Below, one piece after another: positions 43,752 through 50,829 of a DNA stretch of 50,829 bases. Under the pieces are notes generated by a model that was not told the origin of the DNA, searched no databases, and worked only from the letters and a program-made list of their open reading frames with translations. Positions within the stretch are counted from its first letter, which is position 1; each line of letters starts with the position of its first letter. Made by a program: the position numbers and the translations under genes. Source of the stretch: Phanerodontia chrysosporium (lineage: Eukaryota; Basidiomycota; Agaricomycetes; Polyporales; Phanerochaetaceae); NCBI GenBank assembly GCA_001910725.1, contig MJGA01000076.1:1-50829 (forward strand), in the 5' to 3' direction.

Positions 43752-46356
43752 TTAGCTCTGCACCTTCGTGGGACAGCGATAGCTGAAATTGTAGTCAATC
43801 TTCGCCACCACTGGGGGAGGTGCTACATTCTCGGCTTCCGTCAAATTGGGGTCGTCATTCGTCGTGACTGTGTATATCGCTGTGAGGTAAGGTCATCAGT
43901 GCGTGTAATCCGCAGCAAAAGGAAGGGAAACGCACGCGGACACGTCTCCAGCTCATCCCAGTCAATGTACTGGAAATAGCAATGCGATTTCAACTGCTCT
44001 GCAGACCACCTGTCGCGCGGATCGCGTGCAAGCATCTTCGGTCGCCGTGGTCAGCGTCAGCGTAACCCGACCTCGAGATCGGACAACCCACCTTAGACAA
44101 CAAGTCGAACAACGTCGGGTTCTCCGCCTTGATCTCAAGCAACGGAGACAGCTCCAGCGGATCCAGGATCGCCGTCATGAAATGCACCGCGTCCGCCAAG
44201 CGGTTGTTGCGCGCACGGAGGTCCGGCGCTTCGTCCGCGACGCCCCATTCGGCCAGTCTCGCGGGCGCGACGGCCCAGTAGACAGCATTCGCCATGTGCG
44301 TGACGAGCCGTACAAGGGTGATGCCGAGGCTCCAGACGTCTGCTTTCTGCGTGACCCCCTGTGTGCCGTCGCCGAACACCCCCGGGAAGCAGGCCTCGGG
44401 CGCCTCGTAGCCGAGCGTGCCATAGCAATCGTCGCCCCCGACTTGGCCGTCCGCGTCGACACGCGCCGCGCGCCCAAAATCGGTGATCGCGATGTGGCCG
44501 GTCGGCGTGATGAGGATATTCTCTGGCTTGAGGTCGAGATGGACATAGCCCATCTTGTGCAAGCTCGCCAGGCCGGAGACCTGCGGATGCAAGGTGTGAG
44601 TATCGAAATTGCCCTTCCAGTAGATAACAGGGCATACTAGCTCTGCGGCACCCCGATAGAACTCCCACACCACCCTGGTATTGCCTCGTTTCACTATCAG
44701 ATCACTTGGAAACGCAATATCCGAAACATAGGCATGCTATGCCAAACGCGTCAGCCAGTGCAGTTGAGCGCAGACGATTTCGTGAACATACCATGACAAA
44801 GTAAATATATGATTCATCCTGGAACGACAGCAGCAAGTGCGCCAGGAACGGCTCATCGCGCTCCGCAGCGGTCTTCAAAGCCTCGTGCTCCGTCGTCATG
44901 TACTTGCCGAGTGACCGCGGCATGACCTTGACGGCGAAGTGCTGGCCGTCCTCGTTGTGCACGAGGTATACCCCGCCATACGCGCCCGCACCGAGCTTCC
45001 GGACGATGGTGAACGACCCCTCGTCGTGTCTGATGATGCGCCCTGGCTCCAGGAACAAGTGCGGTTCGAGGACCTCGCGCCTCGGTCCCTGAATATCTTG
45101 CACCTTGCTCGCGGGAAAACTCATCGACTTCTCGGTCTGTTCCGCGCACTCGTCTCCAGGCTTCTGGGCCTGTGCGACACGGTCGTCTGCAGCAGCGTCC
45201 GCACCCTTTCGCGTCTCGCTCTGGGACATCTGGCGTTTGCGCTTCCCTGGACGAGCTGCTGGCTCTTCAGGACGGGGAGGCGGCGGAAGACCGGGGGGAA
45301 CATTGCGGTCGAGATTATTAGTGGGATGTGGAGAGGGATCCAGATCAGCGTCGACAATACGTGGACCGTCTGGGTGCTCTTCGGTCTCCTTGACAGACGC
45401 CCCGCCTTCAGGGGGTTCCTCCAAAAGCTTGAATGCCTCCAGCGTTGCGGCCACGTTCAGCAGCGCCTTGAGAGCAGTGAGCTTCTTGCCAAGCGGCCCT
45501 GAAGACCGTGCTAAAGAGCTGAGGCGACAGAGGATATCGAGCATGGCTGCCAGATCCTGATGCACAAGAGGCTCGAGTGAAGAGCTGCCAATCGGCGGGA
45601 CGAGAGCAGACCGAGTGTCAATGTCGCAGTTTGCCGCAGCATCAGCAGCCTGTCGCTGGGACTCGGACTACGAGAAGGCGATGTCGACAAGTCGGAGGAA
45701 TGCAAGGGTGTCGAAGCATCTTGGATCGCGGGTTTTTCTGGAGGAGAGGGCGTGCACGGAGGGTCGTCACCGTCAGTCTTTGAGCGAGATGACTGTGACA
45801 ATTCAACGCTAACGATCTTACGCAATGGAGATGGGCCGTGGAGAGGTGGGAGAGGAGAAAGGGTAGGGGCGGCGCCGCGTACAACTTCGACGGAAGGCTG
45901 AGGTTTGACCGAAGGATGTCCAAAGACATCGACATCGACGTTCTCCAGCCCAAGTCCAGAGCTTTCATAAGTCACCTCAACTTTCTGAGATACCTGGACT
46001 TCGATACTGAATGGTTCCACTCTCTTACCCTTGTCTGGGCCGCGTTGTGCGGGTGTATGCTGGTGCGATACGGCGGTAGATGAGGGAGTGGTAGGGAAGG
46101 TGAGACCAAGATAGGTCCCCGATGGACTAGTGAGCTCTGAATCGATGGTTTGTGGAGATGCTGCGTCGACTGACGCGTTCAGAGGTCGAGTGCGGGAGAC
46201 GTTCTCAGCGTGCGTTTGGAATCGTGGCGTTGGAGGACCTGGCGGAGCGGTATCGGAGGCGGGAGAATCTTCGGCAGCAGGTGCGTTAGATGTCTTCGGA
46301 ACGGCTTTTCGCCGCCGTCCCGGGACGAGGCGTGCAAAGGTTGGTGGGAGATGCAT
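43752..46356 (-). CDS. Ser/Thr protein kinase (HLD type), paralogue 2
   Basis: The start MHLPPTFARLVPGRRRK (46356) matches the N-terminal style of kinase 1. A Pro/Ser-rich N-terminal half follows. Well-supported downstream exons are: one ending at 44792, then 44736-44638, 44580-44092, 44035-43936 and 43879-43752, with introns of 55, 57, 56 and 56 nt. Kinase motifs are complete: LGAGAYGGVY glycine loop, FAVKVM with catalytic Lys, HLDLKPENILI, TDFGRA, and GTLGYEAPEA. The tail ends IDYNFSYRCPTKVQS, like kinase 1. Penultimate exons are exactly 100 nt in both genes. Phosphorylation of unknown targets is expected. The join between the first coding block (to about 45690) and the next (from about 45650, DAAANCDIDTRSALVPP) could not be resolved: frames differ by one and no good intron fits, so an error or lesion is possible there. 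Confidence 0.72.
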
Positions 46357-46791
46357 GGTCGGTTGCTTGACTAGAGAGCGTGGAGGACTCTTATACCACA
46401 TCCTCGAGGCGAACATGGACAACAGACGGTACTGGGTGGCGACGGCGGTGCCGAGCACAATAAAAGGTACAGCGTATGACTTCTATTCGCGGACGAAGCG
46501 CATCTCATAGAGACGTTGCCATCGCTGGTGTTTCTTGTTGCGAGACAAGTAATACTATGTGAGCGACAACTTCTTGTGTGCAGCTTTACACAACTCACAA
46601 TACACAGCCCACAACACTATAACAGCAAGTCTCTGTCATAACCTTCTTGTAACTAATAGATTGTATGCGTCGTGATGGTGTTGCGCTGAGATGTGGCGCA
46701 ATCTGAAAGACGTATTGTAGGATGGTAAAAGCTTATGGTAACGGTGTACGCACCGATTCATGCATGCTGAATCACACAAGGCTATTCCAAG
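46357..46791. other. intergenic, nothing recognisable
   Basis: It holds the presumed promoter of kinase 2 and the 3' side of the next minus-strand gene. No motif is claimed. Confidence 0.5.
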
Positions 46792-47480
46792 TTACACTGT
46801 GCCTATAGATCGTCTGCAGCCTCGCACGCTTGAACTGGCTGGCGGGTGCGTATGTCCGGCTTCGGCAGCCTCCAGGAGATATAGCGAAGCCTCTACTGCC
46901 ATAATGTTTCCTTTGTGCGTGCCGTACCGTCGTTGAGATCCTCGGACGTATTGATATAGTGAGCACACCATTTCGAAGCTGAGACGAAGGTTAGTCAAGG
47001 AGGCTATGCGAACTGGCTTGGCGGTACTGACTGTACAGAAGCGCTGTGCACTTGACAACTCATATAGGTGGAAAGAGGGGGTGGATGCAAGACAGAGAGA
47101 GACGGTGAGATACGCGAGCCGTTGTGGTCGACATCGTAGCGATGGACAAGGTTCAGACGCTGCCCCGGAAAGTTGCCGGCGTCCACTTTGATGCGCTTTC
47201 CAAAAGCAGCATATGTCGGGAGTCGGGACTTCGTGGCACTCGGGATTCGCCGCATAGGCCGACAGCCAATGAAGATGTGATGACGGACCCTTCCGATTGC
47301 AGAACGCCATCAGCGCTGCTAGTGGAGTAGGCGTGAGTTCTGGGTCCATTTTGAACGTTATACGGTCACGGGTCGATAGCAAGAGATCATGGTAGTTGCG
47401 GGAGAAGGTTTTCTGCCATGCATTTTCCCAGATGAGGGGAGACGGATAGCTATTCAGGGGGCGCGGGTATGGAGAAAGCA
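46792..47480 (-). CDS. unrecognised protein, about three exons
   Basis: Protein-like minus-strand blocks occur in order: NSYPSPLIWENAWQKTFSRN with ITFKMDPELTP (about 47455-47300), RLPTYAAFGKRIKVDAGNFP with LVHRYDVDHNGS (about 47225-47110), and, after an intron with GTATCT donor and TGTACAG acceptor, PVRIASLTNLRLSFEMVCSL with a tail to the stop at 46792. The second join keeps frame. The first join and the true start are unresolved. I do not recognise the family, and there is no signal peptide, membrane helix or catalytic motif. Confidence 0.4.
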
Positions 47481-48433
47481 ATCGCGGACGCCTGGGCACG
47501 GTGGAAAAGCATGCGATGAGTGAGACTCAGAGAGCGAGACAGCGAGCTCGTCTGCCTTTCGAACACACGTGACGGATGGTTGAGAAGACTACCGTAAGTG
47601 GAAAGTGCACGCAAACCAGGTCACTGCAGAGGACTATGCAGCACTCACATGTTCTGCAGATATGAGATGTATATCGGCCCTTACGCAGCTTGTAGCAGCC
47701 TAAGACCGCCATCGTCAGGTCATGGCTGATATGCACACCAGTCTTTCGAGGTACGGTACCTACTTGTATCCACGAGATATTGTCGCCTTAGCCATGTGCC
47801 CGAGACCAGCCTGGGTAGGTTTGGGGAGTGCAGCATCATGAGTGTTATTTCGACCTGGAGGCCAAGATGAGAGCGTCCTGCAAGAGCGTAGCAAGCGTGG
47901 CGGACGAGCAAATGCTACCGTACGAGGTGCATCACTCTGATGGCGTCGATTGATCCGCATGATGAGCGCTGGCCCCTTTCTGCTGGACGGTGTATGTATG
48001 TGGCTTGCCCGCCCTTTCAGATTCCAAACTTCTCCGTATCCGGAACTATTACTGGTAGGTCGCAAATGTTACACATCATAATTCACTTGATTCACCCTGG
48101 ATATTAAGATGACATCCACTGTCTGAGCTCTGGTTCGAGTGGCTGCTGGGGGAGGCCCGAGGATGGTTTAGTTGGTAAACGTTGAAGTCCACTTGACCAC
48201 GCCCCATCACGCCCATTGCGGCTACTGAATGCAAGAATGAGCGAGGTACAACCTTCGTATTACTGCCGTGATAACCCGTGTCCTAAATATCGAAAACAGG
48301 TATCCGTCTTGCCATTCCTGCTCATGGAGGAGAACAGCTGTTCTGCACCACGTGGCCACAAACCCTAGGTATATACGTTGCTGGGAGAGAGATATCGTTC
48401 TCCTTTCCAAGGCCCCCACTTCGCCATCCCGCA
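47481..48433. other. divergent intergenic region
   Basis: About 950 bases between a minus-strand and a plus-strand gene. A stretch near 48165-48185 resembles a tRNA A box but has no B box or clover-leaf. No feature is claimed. Confidence 0.45.
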
Positions 48434-50215
48434 ATGCGCTGGGCACACACCGACCCCTCCCGCATGCCCGACATGCACACCGCCTCTCGCGCGTGGGAGG
48501 CAGCTTGGGAGCGCGACTTCGAAGAGTTCTACGGCCCCGGGCGCGCACGACGACTGTCGGACATCTGTCCTCCCGTCTTTGCGCAGCTTGTGGCCGGGTC
48601 CAACGAGTCGCCCATGCTCTATGAGCAGCAACGCCGAGTCCTTTGCCGCAGCCAGGAGGAGTTTTTACGCAACATTGCAGGCGCTTTTGCCGAGCTCGGT
48701 TTCCTGCATGCGTGGCGCGATCTCAGCCAGGCTCGCCGTGAAGACATCATCCTGGCGGGCATCATCCGCGCTTTCGACACTTGCATGTTCATGGATCTTC
48801 GACGCGGCTGGTGCCCTGACTCATCTCTCAAGCACCTCGCCGCGCAAGATGGCGAAGTGTACATCAAAATCCTCCAAGATCTGCTCCCGTCCGACGTCGG
48901 CGTACCCCTCATGGAGCCGCTCAGCGTGCCATGCCTCGTAGTAGACGAGTTGTTCGGACTCGCTAAAGACGCACAGGCCGACGCTGAATACCGCATCTTG
49001 GCTGTTCAGTTCAATACGATGAGGCAGAGTGCATGACGAGGATCCTTAGCAGCATCCTCTTCGAATTTGTGCGTGGTTTGTTTGAGCGGCATGACCACCT
49101 ACCTAACTTCATACAGTATGCATGTCCCCTGCCTACCAGACACGCCGTACCGAAGACGCCGAATATGAAGACGACGAGGACTTTGGCAGCGCTGGCACCG
49201 TTCGTTCCAGAGTATATTCAGTACATACTGGAAGAACGCGCAAAACTCGGAGGAAGAGCGGCTTGCGAGAAGATCTTAACACGGTCTTGTTTCTCGTGCG
49301 GCGCCCTCGAATGCGACCTTCCACCCGATAGGCCGCTTCGTGGCTGTCCAAAGTGTAGGAAGTAGAGCGGAAGGTCACATATTGCTCTACGTACGCATTC
49401 TCTTCCTCGTTTGCATTCTGTGACTCAGTTCAGCTCGCGCAGGAATGCCAGAAAGCGGACTGGAAACATGGTACGCCGGTGCCGCACAAGATACTCTGCG
49501 GCAAGGAGTGGTCATACCAACACACCCTGGAGTACGTTGCGCGCAAGAAGCCGGATCAAGTGGCCTCCGCTCCTTGGATCCCTGCGGCAGAGGAGGGGTT
49601 CAAGCGTTCTCCTGCCCTACTGCACCAAATCACCTTCCTCAAAGACACACCAAACGTGGACTATGTGGTGAGCACAACTTATTCCTGATAGTGTATGCTA
49701 TAACTAAACATGATTCCAGCTAATGAACGCGAATCGGCCTGAGATTAAATTACAGGTTGGGTGTGTGTACGCGAATGCACGTACTCCATACTTGTTCAGA
49801 TACTCTATCACTTACCCGTACGATTTATAGGCAAGTTTTCCCTGTTGTTATATCGCAATCGCGTAAGCATGACGCGCCTCTGTTGCGGGGAAACCACTGA
49901 CTGTCCTCAATTTCAGCCTTTCGCACGGGCTCACGCGACGCTGTCGTCGAGCTACTGCACATGCTGTGCATGTACCTCGCAGACAACGACGTGAAAGATA
50001 TCGCGCCGTGGATGGTCACAAAGCAACTCGAGGCTGAGTATGGCGTCTCACTGAGCGATGTCCCTATTGGGAACGTATCCCCCTATCCTGCACGCGAGCC
50101 GAGGTCGATACGTGCCACAGTCACTTCGGAGGAGTGTACGTTGGTTGAGCTCGCGTTGAGGAGTGCACGATTTTGGAGAATTGAGCGCAAACGGAGAAGT
50201 GCTCAAGCTGTATGA
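48434..50215 (+). CDS. MYND zinc-finger protein, splice pattern unresolved
   Basis: The first exon starts MRWAHTDPSRMPDMHTASRA and runs to about 49025. A second block ends with the first half of a MYND finger, CFSCGALECD...GCPKCRK (about 49288-49365). YCS (near 49380) and ECQKADWKHG...HKILCG (from 49443) supply the second half. C-terminal exons (about 49720, 49830 and 49919-50215) include FRTGSRDAVVELLHML and QLEAEYGVSLSDV, an ending common in the agaricomycete MYND family. MYND fingers bind two zincs and usually mediate protein contacts; the role here is unknown. Frame breaks occur near 49020-49040, between the two finger halves, and near 49870-49920. Either the gene is decaying or the sequence has small errors. 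Confidence 0.6.
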
Positions 50216-50829
50216 CTGAATGTCCCGGCATGTCATGTAATTTCTCCAGCGTAATGAGACAGTCTAAATCACTGTACGGTAGTCGCGCGGTCCGCCGCGC
50301 AAGGGCGCAGGGCGGATCAAACCAGACTCCGAGAATTTGCCGAGTGCAGCGTCTCGCCTCGTCGGTGTTGCTTGTCTTCGTCCTCGATGTCCGCCCCAGC
50401 GACGACAATCCATTACACACCCTCCAGGCAAGACCTTACGTATCCTCTCCTATGTTCTCCAGTTTTACTCCCAGGTTGCATGCGTGTTCTGACACGCCGG
50501 ACGCTCTCAACAAGACTCATCCGAGATACCCCACCCGCCAGAGACGCGGCTGCATGCCACAGGGACCCTCCACATATTGGAAAAGTAATACATGTTTTGA
50601 CATCGCTTGATGGTGCGTGAATGGACTAATGATGTTGAAAGGCAAATGCTGAGCAGTGAAATGTGGCGCAATCGTAGGCGGTCGCCTCCTCAGATATCTG
50701 TTCACGCAAACTGAAGATAGTCTTCGTTATTATCGGCCGTACAACTGCAGCTCGCGCATTCCGTTTTCACAGAGCCTTTTGTTCCGCTCGATTATGGGAG
50801 GACCTCAAGAGAGTACGTCGTTATGACAT
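50216..50829. other. terminal intergenic stretch
   Basis: An open plus frame of 132 codons (50212-50610) has no recognisable sequence. The window ends without another gene. Confidence 0.4.

Noticed and set aside
48160..48235. A tRNA-like A box (TGGTTTAGTTGG).
   Set aside because: No matching B box, anticodon arm or acceptor stem could be folded.
1..50829. CRISPR arrays, rRNA genes, complete transposons or retroelements.
   Set aside because: No regularly spaced repeats, rRNA signatures, transposase or reverse-transcriptase motifs, or long terminal repeats were seen.

Overview
The window looks like nuclear DNA of a filamentous basidiomycete, most likely an Agaricomycete (mushroom or polypore). 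The evidence is many short introns (about 46-63 nt, GT...AG with a CTRAY-like branch site) and gene families that are expanded in that group: AIG1-like P-loop GTPases with a coiled-coil tail, F-box-like LRR proteins, MYND, BTB and HLD-type kinases. There is no bacterial operon structure. No rRNA, tRNA or CRISPR was found. All exon models below were built by hand from splice signals, reading frame and paralogue comparison.

Left part (1-17.9 kb): mostly gene-poor, GC-rich sequence with long meaningless open frames and two diverged copies of an unidentified repeat unit (about 3.5-4.5 and 8.7-9.6 kb). Embedded in it are an inverted pair of AIG1-like GTPase genes (one broken at 6.7-7.9 kb, one intact at 14.5-15.7 kb), two damaged F-box-like genes (11.4-13.1 kb minus, 16.5-17.8 kb plus) and a small putative secreted-protein gene (13.8-14.1 kb).

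Centre (18.2-28.1 kb): a ten-exon, 2375-residue gene joining a ZNFX1-like SF1 helicase, an NFX1-type zinc cluster and three CbbX/SpoVK-type AAA+ modules. The ten-exon model keeps one frame throughout and needs two GC-AG introns. Upstream on the same strand is the only intact member of the F-box-like trio (26.5-28.05 kb), which serves as the reference for the two damaged copies.

Right part (28.9-50.8 kb): a small unrecognised three-exon gene (28.9-29.4 kb), a fungal multi-pass membrane protein of unknown function (30.1-31.8 kb), a nine-exon MFS transporter (34.2-36.5 kb), two paralogous HLD kinases on the minus strand (37.8-41.0 and 43.75-46.4 kb), a BTB-family gene without its N-terminus between them, an unrecognised gene (46.8-47.5 kb) and a MYND-finger gene with frame problems (48.4-50.2 kb).

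The genes do not form a pathway. Duplicated, partly decayed families around a helicase-AAA megaprotein suggest a fast-turnover accessory region. A link to nucleic-acid sensing or self/non-self recognition is possible but is only inference.
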